Assembly: GCA_964624765.1 (NCBI GenBank)
Contig: CAZUZO010000058.1
Coordinates: 1 to 18,932 of the forward strand
Source of the DNA: JAGTVB01 sp964624765
Lineage (GTDB): Bacteria > Pseudomonadota > Gammaproteobacteria > HK1
DNA length: 18,932 nucleotides
Direction of reading: 5' to 3'
Under the pieces are notes generated by a model. It was given only the letters and a program-made list of their open reading frames with translations, ran no database searches and had not been told where the DNA came from. Below are positions 6,979-15,300 of this stretch, one piece after another. Made by a program: the position numbers and the translations under genes. Numbering within the stretch: position 1 is the first letter of the stretch; each line of letters opens with the position of its first letter.

Positions 6979-8775
6979 GTGTGGGCTGCCAAGTATCGGC
7001 TTCAGGCTTCCGATGGAAGCATGGAGCCAGACGTGTCCGCAACCTGGCAGCGCGTGGCGCGCGCGGTGGCCGGCGTCGAGCTGAGAAATCAGCGGATGTG
7101 GGAGGCGATCTTCTACCGTACCCTCGAGGATTTTCGTTTTCTCCCGGGCGGACGAATTCTGGCGGGGGCGGGGACCGATCGTCGCGTAACCCTCTTTAAT
7201 TGCTTCGTCATGGGTCTCCTCGAGGATTCCATGGATGGCATATTCGACGCCCTCAAGGAGGGGGCGCTCACCATGCAGCAGGGTGGGGGGGTCGGCTACG
7301 ATTTCTCGACCTTGCGCCCACGAGGCACCCCTGCTCGCGGCGCCGGTGCCATCGCTTCGGGTCCGATCTCCTTCATGCGTATCTGGGATAGCATGTGCGC
7401 CACCCTGCTTTGCACCGGCGCGCGGCGGGGCGCCATGATGGCGACCCTGCGCTGCGACCATCCTGATATTGGGGAGTTCGTCGACGCCAAACGTGATGCT
7501 CGCGAGCTGCGCAATTTCAATCTGTCGGTGCTGGTGAGCGACGAGTTCATGGAGGCGGTGCACGCCGATCGCGACTGGCCACTGGTATTTCCGTTGAGTC
7601 GGCTAGAGCCAGCGGAGCACCAGCCGGCAGGGGCGGTGGTGGGGCGTCGCTGGAGCCATGCCGCCGACCCGGTGGCCTGTCGCGTGTTCAAAGCGGTGCG
7701 AGCGCGTGAACTGTGGGAACGGGTGATGCGCGCGGCGTACGACTGTGGGGAACCCGGCGTGTTGTTTGTCGATCGCATCAACCGTGCGAATAACCTCGGT
7801 TACTGCGAGACGGTCAGTGCCACTAACCCTTGCGGAGAGATCCCGCTACCTCCCTACGGAGCCTGCAACCTGGGATCGATCAATCTCACCCGTTTCATCA
7901 AGGAACCCTTCACAGCCAAAGCGAGCTTGGATCGGCCAGCTATAGCCCAGACCGTCGCGACTGCGGTGCGTATGCTCGACGATGTGGTGGATCTCTCAGG
8001 ATTCCCACTTCCAGCCCAGCGCGAGCAAGCGCACCGTACCCGCCGTCTAGGACTTGGCATCACGGGGCTCGCGGACACGTTGATCCAACTTCGTTTGCGC
8101 TACAGTGAGCCGGCCGCGCGGCAGTTCGCGGCCTCGGTGATGATGTTGGTCTGCCATAGCGCCTACCGGGCGTCCATCGCGTTAGCCGCGGAAAAAGGCG
8201 TTTTTCCGCTATTCGATCGAGAGGCATATCGACGCGCTCCCTTTGTCTGCGCGCTGCCAGAGGCCATTCAGGAAGCGATTGCGGCATCGGGATTGCGCAA
8301 CAGTCATCTCATTGCCATCGCCCCTGCTGGGACGATCAGTCTGCTGGCCAACACTATCTCCAGCGGGATTGAGCCGGTGTTTGACTTTCGTCATGTTCGC
8401 CGCGTGCTGCAACCAGACGGTCGTTACCGGAGCTATGAAGTGGATGACGATGCTTACCGGCTGTGGCAGAGTTTGTATGGCGATGCGCCTTTGCCCGACT
8501 TCTTTCAACGGGGGAGTGATGTCACTCCGCAAGCGCATCTTTGCATGCAGGCGGCCATTAGCCCGTTCGTGGACAACGCCATCTCCAAGACCGTCAATGT
8601 CCCCCGAGAGATGGCCTTTGGTGACTTTCGCACGATTTACGAGCGTGCTTATGCGTTGGGCCTTAAGGGTTGTACGACGTTTCGCCCCAATCCAGTGACC
8701 GGCGCGATCCTCTGCACAGCAGGGGACGCAAGGGCTGCTTGCCATTGTTGTAGCATCGAGCGCGAGGCTGACTGA
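6979..8775 (+). CDS. nrdJ: Class II (adenosylcobalamin-dependent) ribonucleotide reductase
   Basis: Reduces ribonucleotides, probably diphosphates, to deoxyribonucleotides using coenzyme B12 to make the thiyl radical; works with or without oxygen. About 598 residues, the size of the short proteobacterial NrdJ type. Visible are FRFLPGGRILAGAG, LFNCFVMG (C75, reducing cysteine), TMQQGGGVGYDFS, the catalytic NPCGEIPLP (N283, C285, E287), GACNLGSINL (C296), APAGTISLLANTISSGIEPV, GCTTFRPNP and a cysteine-rich tail CHCCSIE likely to relay electrons. The start is doubtful. The GTG at 6979 gives MWAAKYR, but in-frame codons upstream read EISRAVWAAKYR, as expected for the family, and no ATG/GTG/TTG exists before the TGA at 6937. 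A non-standard start or a one-base frameshift is possible. A family A repeat begins at the stop codon. Confidence 0.93.
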   Translation: MWAAKYRLQASDGSMEPDVSATWQRVARAVAGVELRNQRMWEAIFYRTLEDFRFLPGGRILAGAGTDRRVTLFNCFVMGLLEDSMDGIFDALKEGALTMQQGGGVGYDFSTLRPRGTPARGAGAIASGPISFMRIWDSMCATLLCTGARRGAMMATLRCDHPDIGEFVDAKRDARELRNFNLSVLVSDEFMEAVHADRDWPLVFPLSRLEPAEHQPAGAVVGRRWSHAADPVACRVFKAVRARELWERVMRAAYDCGEPGVLFVDRINRANNLGYCETVSATNPCGEIPLPPYGACNLGSINLTRFIKEPFTAKASLDRPAIAQTVATAVRMLDDVVDLSGFPLPAQREQAHRTRRLGLGITGLADTLIQLRLRYSEPAARQFAASVMMLVCHSAYRASIALAAEKGVFPLFDREAYRRAPFVCALPEAIQEAIAASGLRNSHLIAIAPAGTISLLANTISSGIEPVFDFRHVRRVLQPDGRYRSYEVDDDAYRLWQSLYGDAPLPDFFQRGSDVTPQAHLCMQAAISPFVDNAISKTVNVPREMAFGDFRTIYERAYALGLKGCTTFRPNPVTGAILCTAGDARAACHCCSIEREAD

Positions 8776-8918
8776 GAGCTCGTGACAAGCCGTCGCAAGC
8801 GGCACGAGAGCCCGGCGGGCGGTGGTAAGCCGCGAGGCCTAGCCGATCGCTAGACCCGCAGCCGAGCACTGCCCGACGCCGCTATAGGATAGCGCAGCAG
8901 ATTTTCTCACAACCTCTG
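8774..8918 (+). repeat. Family A repeat, full-length diverged copy
   Basis: It begins GAGAGCTCGTGACAAGCCGTCGC, sharing its first bases with the nrdJ stop codon (8773-8775), and ends AGATTTTCTCACAACCTCTGA. The interior matches other copies at GGCACGAGAGCC, GGCGGGCGG, GCCGAGCACTGCCC and ACGCCGCTAT. The left terminus has diverged (GACAAG instead of GAAAAAAC), so this is the least intact copy. Confidence 0.78.
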
Positions 8919-8961
8919 ACTGCGGATGTCAGCGCTGCAAAGCCAATAGGGAGTCCAAGGG

Positions 8962-9153
8962 ATGACGGTGAGTACTTGGGAAGCGTTGCTGCTGGGCGTA
9001 CTGGTGCTCATCTTGCTGTTTTGGTTTGTTCCGGGGCTGCGCAATGCGATGAAAAACAACCGCCGCGCAACAGCGGAGGAATGGCGGAGTGTTCTGTGGC
9101 CTTTGGGGCTCGTGGTTTTGTTCGTGGTCCTGCTGATTGCATGGGTTCGATGA
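8962..9153 (+). CDS. Small two-helix membrane protein downstream of nrdJ
   Basis: A 63-residue protein with two hydrophobic segments, about residues 8-24 (ALLLGVLVLILLFWFVPG) and 46-62 (WPLGLVVLFVVLLIAWV). They are joined by a basic, polar cytoplasmic loop (RNAMKNNRRATAEEWRS), giving a predicted helical hairpin in the inner membrane. AGGGAGT lies upstream of the ATG at workable spacing. It is flanked on both sides by family A repeats, 43 bp before the start and 23 bp after the stop. Similar short proteins are, from memory, found in related gammaproteobacteria, but I know no assigned function. Its position after nrdJ may be coincidental. Confidence 0.7.
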   Translation: MTVSTWEALLLGVLVLILLFWFVPGLRNAMKNNRRATAEEWRSVLWPLGLVVLFVVLLIAWVR

Positions 9154-9176
9154 AGAGGGGCAGGAACAAAGAGGTC

Positions 9177-9319
9177 AGAGGTTGTGAAAAAACCGTCGCG
9201 AGCGGCCCGAGAGCCAGGCGGACGGCGCGCAGCGACGAGACATATCAGATAGATAGGCGAGGAGCGAGCACCGCCCAACGCCGCTATCGAGTCGTGTAGC
9301 AGGTTTTTTCACAACCTCT
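9177..9319 (+). repeat. Family A repeat, reference full-length copy
   Basis: This is the best preserved copy, 143 bp, with perfect 18-bp terminal inverted repeats AGAGGTTGTGAAAAAACC (9177-9194) and GGTTTTTTCACAACCTCT (9302-9319). No obvious target-site duplication flanks it. It begins 23 bp after the stop of the 63-residue membrane-protein gene. It has no coding capacity for a transposase. Confidence 0.9.
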
Positions 9320-9775
9320 CAGCGGACCCTTGCTGGGATCTGAAAACCACTGGCTTCGCAGAAATCCCCTAGCCTTAACCGGGCAGGTTTTCCACAGGTC
9401 GCTGTGGCCGGTCACGATCGGCGCGTGAGCTCGCGATATTTCGTGAGCACACAAGATGAAACGGTTAACGATCGGTTTGTTGTGTTCGCGTTTATCTTTG
9501 AGATAGCCGATTCTGCGGGAGAGGCTATCCTTTATTCTGGCCCCGTTTGAGACACCGAATTGTCTAGTTCTGGTGAAGTTGTCTAACAAATGTAGACAGG
9601 TGCTAGGCGAAGGCTGGCGTCTTGGCGGGTATCCAGAGCTCTGCTCCCACCTGTAACGGGCAAAGACCTGCGCGAGCATGGTTCTGAGCCCTCTTCGCTG
9701 TGGTTTGGCATGGCCTGTGCTGGAGGTCGTGTCAGATGAACAACGCAATGAACCACAAGCGAAGGGGGAGACACC
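9320..9775. other. 456-bp gene-poor region with small inverted repeats
   Basis: No convincing gene is seen on either strand. It contains a 7-bp stem GATAGCC/GGCTATC (9502-9508 and 9523-9529) followed by CTTTATTC, and three copies of TGTCTA: direct at 9561-9566 and 9580-9585, inverted (TAGACA) at 9593-9598. The last two form a palindrome with a 7-nt centre. TTGTCT (9560) and TAACAA (9584), 18 bp apart, make a weak promoter candidate for the 85-residue gene. A 166-codon minus-strand frame here runs into the repeat and has no recognisable family. Confidence 0.4.
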
Positions 9776-10033
9776 ATGATCCACGTCGACATGACGGTAT
9801 TCGAAGAGGTGGCTATCACCAACTTACTCGGTCACCGGTTCGGCGATGGCCTGATCTACGTGCGAAGTCGCGATGAGCGCCGGTTACTCAAGCGGGCAAT
9901 GCGACTGGGTTTGGTGGATGAAGGGGGGTACTTGACAGCGCTGGGCAAGCGGTTTTGGCAGCAGCGAATACACCTGCCTCAGGGTGCAAGCCGGATCCAG
10001 AGTCCGCAACTCGCCCCGCTGGTCCTTAACTAG
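9776..10033 (+). CDS. Hypothetical protein, 85 residues
   Basis: Not recognised. The ATG at 9776 is preceded by a strong GGGGGAG ribosome binding site at about 7 nt, which supports a real gene. The protein is soluble and basic, with no signal peptide, membrane helix or cysteine. Residues 33-65 (DERRLLKRAMRLGLVDEGGY, then LTALGKRFWQQR) look like the end of a winged helix, a recognition helix then a wing and LTxLG-type close. A small DNA-binding or adaptor role is possible but is inference only. The tail after residue 66 is proline- and serine-containing and probably flexible. A 10-bp inverted repeat spans its 3' end. Confidence 0.65.
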   Translation: MIHVDMTVFEEVAITNLLGHRFGDGLIYVRSRDERRLLKRAMRLGLVDEGGYLTALGKRFWQQRIHLPQGASRIQSPQLAPLVLN

Positions 10034-10048
10034 CCACGCGAGTTGCGG
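10004..10048. other. 10-bp inverted repeat across the 3' end of the 85-aa gene
   Basis: CCGCAACTCG (10004-10013) and CGAGTTGCGG (10039-10048) are exact reverse complements with a 25-nt loop that includes the stop codon. It may act as an mRNA 3'-end structure. Confidence 0.4.
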
Positions 10049-10070
10049 TTGAACATCATGAACGCCGTGG

Positions 10071-10095
10071 CCCCTGCACCGGGCGCGGGCAGGGG
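10071..10095. terminator. GC-rich hairpin between convergent genes
   Basis: CCCCTGC (10071-10077) pairs with GCAGGGG (10089-10095) around an 11-nt loop, in the 181-bp spacer where the 85-residue gene and ygiM converge. Only TT follows on the plus strand, so it is a weak intrinsic terminator candidate. Confidence 0.35.
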
Positions 10096-10214
10096 TTAGA
10101 AAGCCGCGCCGTCTTAAATTCTCCCAGCAGGGGTGCGCTCTTGCAGGGTGGCATGACGTGGCTGGTTACGGCCAAGCGGCAGTGGCCACAGGATGTTGCG
10201 TAGCGTTCCGGACT

Positions 10215-10886
10215 CTAGAAGGTCTCCCAGGAAGGCTTTTTGCGCCAACGAATGCGCGGTGCGACGATACCGAGCAGGATTCCTCCGAGCAGCACGCCTG
10301 CTCCAGTGACAAACCAGGCTTGCTGTTCGCCTGTCCGCAAGCTCTCGTTGGCTTGGCGCATCTCCTGAGCCTGCGCCTCGAGGGTAGCCAGGCGCTGTTG
10401 CAGAGCCCGGTTGTCGGATTCCAGTTCTCGCGGGCGTGCGGCTAGGTTGCTCAATTCAGAAAATTCCGCCTTCAATTTCGTTTGCTTTTCCTCGAGTCGG
10501 CGAAGTGCCTGCTCTGCTTGCCGCTTAGATTGTGCCAGCAGCCGCTGTTCGTCTGTGAGCCGGGCATTTTCTTCGGTAAGTTGGGCCAACTGCTTTTCGG
10601 TGTCGGCCAGGCGGGCTCGGGCAATCGGAACTTCGCTCAGGTATCGGCCGAGCATCCAACCCGTCTTGCCGTCCCGAAGCTCGACCCGCACATAACCATC
10701 GGGTGTTTGCTCAAGGATCTTCACTGGCGTACCGCTGGGGATGATACGCAGGATCCGATATTCTGTGCCTTGCCCGGCTCGCACTGTGGCTTCGAGTTCA
10801 TCCGTGACATAGCGCGTCTCCTCTGCATGGGTTGCCGACAATCCCATCACCAGGCAGGCGAGCCCCAACACACATACCCTAACCAT
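10215..10886 (-). CDS. ygiM: YgiM-like SH3-domain protein, membrane anchored
   Basis: A 223-residue envelope protein of the TIGR04211 type (SH3 domain plus membrane anchor). A signal peptide ends at about ATHA-EE (residue 21). A bacterial SH3 domain follows (about 25-85), with AEETRYVTDELEATVRAGQG closely resembling the start of mature E. coli YgiM, then a long charged coiled coil (about 90-188) and one transmembrane helix (about 190-209, WFVTGAGVLLGGILLGIVAP) with a basic cytoplasmic tail. The SH3 and coiled coil should therefore lie in the periplasm; such SH3 domains often contact peptidoglycan. GGAGG precedes the ATG, and a good promoter lies at 10950-10979. The exact function of the family is not established to my knowledge. 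Confidence 0.88.
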   Translation of the reverse strand: MVRVCVLGLACLVMGLSATHAEETRYVTDELEATVRAGQGTEYRILRIIPSGTPVKILEQTPDGYVRVELRDGKTGWMLGRYLSEVPIARARLADTEKQLAQLTEENARLTDEQRLLAQSKRQAEQALRRLEEKQTKLKAEFSELSNLAARPRELESDNRALQQRLATLEAQAQEMRQANESLRTGEQQAWFVTGAGVLLGGILLGIVAPRIRWRKKPSWETF

Positions 10887-10949
10887 CCTGTAATCCTCCG
10901 TGAAAGCGCATTCCCGCTAGCCGACGAGTCCGTTAGCTGTCTCCTCGAG

Positions 10950-10979
10950 TTAAAATCGACCTTCCCTCTGCACTGTCAA
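10950..10979 (-). promoter_or_regulatory. Probable sigma-70 promoter of ygiM
   Basis: On the minus strand a consensus TTGACA (10974-10979) is followed after 17 bp by ATTTTA, or after 18 bp by TTTTAA (10950-10955). Transcription would start about 55-60 nt upstream of the ygiM ATG. Confidence 0.55.
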
Positions 10980-11025
10980 AGTGGCTCGGGTGGGCTGGAA
11001 TTGCGTCCCATCGGCACAAGCTCTG

Positions 11026-11244
11026 AGAAGCTGTTATAAAAACTTCTGCGCTTGCCTGAGCTGCGTTGCACGGCGGCTCAGAATCCTCATGTCCTCGCTT
11101 GCACACTGCGGTTGTGGCTCGCCCCATCCTTGGGGCTCGCCCCTTCGGGGCCAGCTTCCAGCTGTTCAAAATCGTTGCCGACGATTTTGTCGCCGCTGTG
11201 CGCCTTGCTCTGGCGGCGCTCGCGACATTTTTAAAACAGCTTCT
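11026..11244 (+). repeat. Family B repeat, reference full-length copy
   Basis: A 219-bp element with ends AGAAGCTGTTATAAAAA and ATTTTTAAAACAGCTTCT. From left to right it holds CTGAGC/GCTCAG arms, a GCCCCATCCTTGGGGC hairpin, a CCCC-TTCG-GGGG tetraloop hairpin, and the CAAAATCGT/ACGATTTTG stem. Its right end lies 5 bp from the stop codon of the DHOD-like gene, which reads toward it. No transposase is encoded. Confidence 0.9.
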
Positions 11245-11249
11245 GAGCA

Positions 11250-12257
11250 CTAGGCTGTATAAGGCGTCTTGTAGCGCTCCAAGATCTTGATGTAGTTTGC
11301 GCGTTCAAATGCCGTGGGATCGGCAACATTTTTCTGGCTCATCGAGCCTTTCATCTGGGCCACCGACTCGTATCCCCGCTGTTCCATCCATTCGATTACA
11401 CCATCCACCAGGGTGCGCAGGTGACCGATACCGTGGCGCAGCAACGCTGATGTGGTCATCACTGCATCGGCTCCAGCCATCAAATACTTGATCACCTCCA
11501 CATGGGTGTCCACGCCGGTACTGGCCGCGAGGGATGCCTTGATGCGGCCGTGGAGCAGGGCGATCCACAGTAGACGGATACGGATCTGGTTACGGCTGCT
11601 AAGGTTAAGGCTTGGTTCCACCTCCATACTTTCGATGTCGAGATCGGGTTGATAGAAGCGGTTAAATAGGACCAACCCGTCGGCCCCTGCGTCGTCGAAC
11701 TGCTTGGCCATATAACCGAGTGAGCTAAAGTAGGCACTGAGCTTGAGGGATACTGGAATGGAGACCGAGGCTTTCACTGCTCGCGTGATATCCAGATAGC
11801 GCTGTTCGACCTCGCGGCCGGAGACGTTAATGTCCGCTGGAATGTAATAGATGTTGAGCTCGATGCCCTTAGCCCCTGCCTCCTGCATTTTCTGGGCATA
11901 TCCAATCCAGCCCTCGTTGGTGATACCGTTTAGACTCGCGATGATCGGTATGTCGACTGACTGCGCCGCTCGGTACAGAATTTCGAGATAGCGATCCGGT
12001 CCGGCATGAAACTCCTCTAGGGCAGGAAAGTAGCTGAGCGCTTCGGCATAGCTATCGGTGCCCACCGACATGAAGTGCTCGAGGGCGGCCGCCTCTTGTT
12101 TGATCTGTTCCTCGAACAGCGAGAACATCACCACAGCCGCGGCACCGGCGTCCTCCATACGCTTGATGTTGTCAGGCCGTTCTGAGAGCGGCGACGCAGA
12201 GGCTACGATCGGGTGTTTGAGTTGCATGCCGAGGTAAGTTGTGCGCAGATCCACCAT
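11250..12257 (-). CDS. Dihydroorotate dehydrogenase-like flavoprotein
   Basis: A 335-residue TIM-barrel protein of the class 1 DHOD superfamily. Residues 4-22 (LRTTYLGMQLKHPIVASAS) are the typical barrel start, LKLSAYFSS carries the FMN-contacting lysine (K172), and AGADGLVLFNR and AGADAVMTTSALLRHG match the phosphate-binding end. The loop that in true class 1 DHOD carries the catalytic Cys or Ser (N-x-S-C-P-N) reads ELNIYYIPADINVSG, and the whole protein contains no cysteine. This agrees with the described DHOD-like subgroup (cd04739) that keeps FMN binding but lacks catalytic residues, so a pyrimidine role is doubtful. The ATG follows an AAGGAGGGAGGAG stretch. It lies 133 bp downstream of nifJ on the same strand and is probably co-transcribed with it. 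Confidence 0.88.
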   Translation of the reverse strand: MVDLRTTYLGMQLKHPIVASASPLSERPDNIKRMEDAGAAAVVMFSLFEEQIKQEAAALEHFMSVGTDSYAEALSYFPALEEFHAGPDRYLEILYRAAQSVDIPIIASLNGITNEGWIGYAQKMQEAGAKGIELNIYYIPADINVSGREVEQRYLDITRAVKASVSIPVSLKLSAYFSSLGYMAKQFDDAGADGLVLFNRFYQPDLDIESMEVEPSLNLSSRNQIRIRLLWIALLHGRIKASLAASTGVDTHVEVIKYLMAGADAVMTTSALLRHGIGHLRTLVDGVIEWMEQRGYESVAQMKGSMSQKNVADPTAFERANYIKILERYKTPYTA

Positions 12258-12390
12258 CTCCTCCCTCCTTCTCCCATTCAGTCTAAGGGCTGGTTGTTTT
12301 CAAACGCGTCGGCTCACGTAGCTCCTGCCGTGGGTCAGTTCGGTCAGGACTCTGGTTAACCGACATCGTGTCCAGGCAGCGAGCACCCCG
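12258..12390 (-). other. Spacer between nifJ and the DHOD-like gene
   Basis: This 133-bp stretch contains the purine-rich ribosome binding site of the downstream gene and no clear promoter or terminator, so readthrough from nifJ is likely. Confidence 0.4.
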
Positions 12391-15300
12391 CTATTTCGCA
12401 GCGGAATGCAAATCGGGGTTGCTGCGGGTCGCCATCTCCTCATAGATACGCCATTTCAGCTCCACGTTTTGTTGCGCAAGGCGCATCAGCCGATCAGCCT
12501 CTTTCGGGTTGGCACTGACGAGCATGCGGTAACGGATCTCATTGTAAGCATAGTCCTTGAGCCGAATAGTGGGGCGATGCGAATCGAGCAGGAAGGGATT
12601 TTTCCCCGCCGCCCGGAGCTCCGGGTTGTAACGAATCAGTGGCCAGTGACCGCTTTCTACCGCCAGTTTCTGTTGGTGCATTCCGTATTGCATGTTAATG
12701 CCGTGGGCGATGCAGTGGCTATAGGCAAGGATGAGGGAGGTTCCGGGATAGCGTTCCGCTTCCCGGAAGGCGAGCAACGTCTGTTGCGGATTAGCCCCCA
12801 TGGCCACCCGTGCGACGTAGACATTGCCATAAGCGATGGTTTGTAGCGCCAAATCTTTCTTGCCGACCGGTTTGCCGCCTGCAGCGAATTTGGCGACTGC
12901 AGCCAGTGGTGTGGCCTTGGAGACTTGCCCTCCGGTATTGGAGTACACTTCTGTATCAAGGACTAGGATATTGACGTTGCGTCCTAGGGACAGCACATGG
13001 TCGAGTCCCCCGTAGCCAATATCATAGGCCCATCCGTCGCCACCGACGATCCATATACTGCGCCTGACCAAGTGTTCGATAACGGTTAGGAGATGTTTGC
13101 TGGCCTCCGTGTTGAGTGCTTCCAGCCGTGGTCTGAGGGCGGCGAGCCGAGCACGCTGTTCGTGAATCTCCGATTCCTCATCCTGGGACGCGTTGAGAAT
13201 TTCCTCGACGAGCTCTGGCCCGAGCTGGGGGCTGAGCTCTGCTAACAGCGTTTCCGCTATAGCTCGATGCTTATCGGCACTGAGACGAAACCCCAATCCA
13301 AACTCAGCATTGTCTTCAAACAACGAGTTGGCCCATGCTGGGCCTCGCCCCTGCGCGTTAACCGACCACGGGGTGGTCGGTAGATTACCGCCATAGATGG
13401 AGGAACATCCGGTCGCGTTGGCGATAATGAGACGATCGCCGAACAACTGCGAGAGCAGCTTGAGATAGGGGGTTTCGCCACAGCCGGCACAGGCACCGGA
13501 GAATTCGAAAAGCGGTTGCAGGTATTGCACACCTCGCACGGTGCTAAAATCCATGCGCCCACGATCGCTCTCCGGAATGGATTGAAAGAAGGCGACATTG
13601 CGCCGTTCATCTTCCAAAATCGGCGCCTTGGGCCGCATATTGATGGCTCTGACGCCACTTCGTTCCTTGCTTTTTGCCGGACACACTTCCACACACAGTG
13701 CGCAGCCGGTGCAATCCTCTACGAACACCTGTAGCGTATAGCGTGTTTCCGGAAAGCCGCGTCCCGTAAGAGGTGCCGACCGAAAGGCAGCGGGTGCCTG
13801 TTCGAGCCGCGATTCATGGAAAAACTTCGAGCGAATCACCGAGTGGGGGCAAACTAGACTACAGTTCCCACATTGGATGCATATATCGGACTCCCATACC
13901 GGTACGAACTGGGAAATGTTGCGTTTTTCCCAGGCGCTGGTGGCTGTGGGATAGGTGCCGTCCACGGGCAGCGCGCTGACGGGAAGCTCGTCGCCCCGTC
14001 CCGCCATCATCATGGCCGTTACCTGACGCACAAACTCGGGGGCGCTGTCAGGCACCGGTGGTGGAATTTCGCGGGTGCTGGTGACCTCCCTCGCTACGTC
14101 TACCTCCCAGAGGTGGGAGAGCGTATGGTCAACGGCGGCAAAATTCTTGCGGACGATTTCCGGCCCTTTGGCGTGGTAAGATTTCTCGATCGCACCTTTG
14201 ATCTGCCTGATGGCCTCGTCACGTGGCAAAACGCCGGAAATGGCGAAGAAGCAGGTCTGCATGATGGTATTGATGCGGCGCCCCATCCCCGCTTCACGGG
14301 CGACCTTATAGGCATCGATGACATAGAGTTTTAGGCCTTTCTCGACGATCACTTCTTGTACCCGACGGGGCAGCTTGTCCCACACGTCGTTCGGGCCCGC
14401 TGGGCTGTTGAGCAGCAGAATAGCACCAGAAGCGGCAGACTTGAGGGGGTCGCTCTTTTCTAAGAAGTCGAACTGATGGCAACCGATGAAACTCGCCGAT
14501 TGGATGAGATAGGTTGAGCGGATCGGATCGGGCCCGAATCGTAGATGGGAGATGGTTTGGGAGCCGGATTTCTTTGAATCGTAGACGAAGAAGCCCTGGG
14601 CATAGAAATTCGTTTCTTCGCCTATGATCTTGATGCTGTTTTTGTTTGCTCCGACGGTCCCATCGGCACCCAAGCCGAAGAACATGGCCCGCACCACGTT
14701 ATCCGGTTCGATGATGAAATGGGGATCATAGTCGAGGCTAGTGTGGCTGACATCGTCGTTGATGCCGATGGTGAAGTGATTCTTGGGTTGCGGTTTTTTC
14801 AGTTCATCGAACACCGCTTTGACCATGGCCGGTGTGAATTCCTTTGAGGACAACCCGTAGCGTCCCCCGATCAGGCGCGGCATGCCCGTGATCGAGAGGC
14901 TGGCCGTCACATCCTGCGCTTCGACCAGGGTTGTTACCACATCGCTATAGAGCGGTTCGCCGGGCGCACCCGGTTCTTTGGTGCGATCAAGCACGGCGAT
15001 GGCTCTGGTGGACGTTGGCAGTGCTTCGAGGAAGTGCGCTGCCGAAAAAGGGCGGAACAGGTGTACCTGTAAAAGCCCGATGGCTTCGCCTCGTGTTTGC
15101 AGGAACTCCACTGTCTCGCGCACCGTTTCCGCGCCGGATCCCATGAGCACGAGTACGCGCTCGGCCTGCGGATGCCCGTAGTAGTCAAACAGGTGGTAGC
15201 GGCGGCCGGTGAGCTCGGCAAACCTATCCATGGCGCTTTGCACGATGAGGGGCGTTGCCGCATAGAAGGTGTTGACGGTTTCCCGTGCCTGGAAGTAGAC

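Noticed and set aside
8209..8805. 198-codon open frame on the minus strand over the nrdJ 3' end
   Set aside because: It overlaps the catalytic C-terminal half of nrdJ and the family A repeat and shows no domain signature.
9284..9784. 166-codon minus-strand frame in the gene-poor region
   Set aside because: Its 3' part is family A repeat sequence and its 5' end overlaps the RBS of the 85-residue gene. No recognisable family and no RBS of its own.
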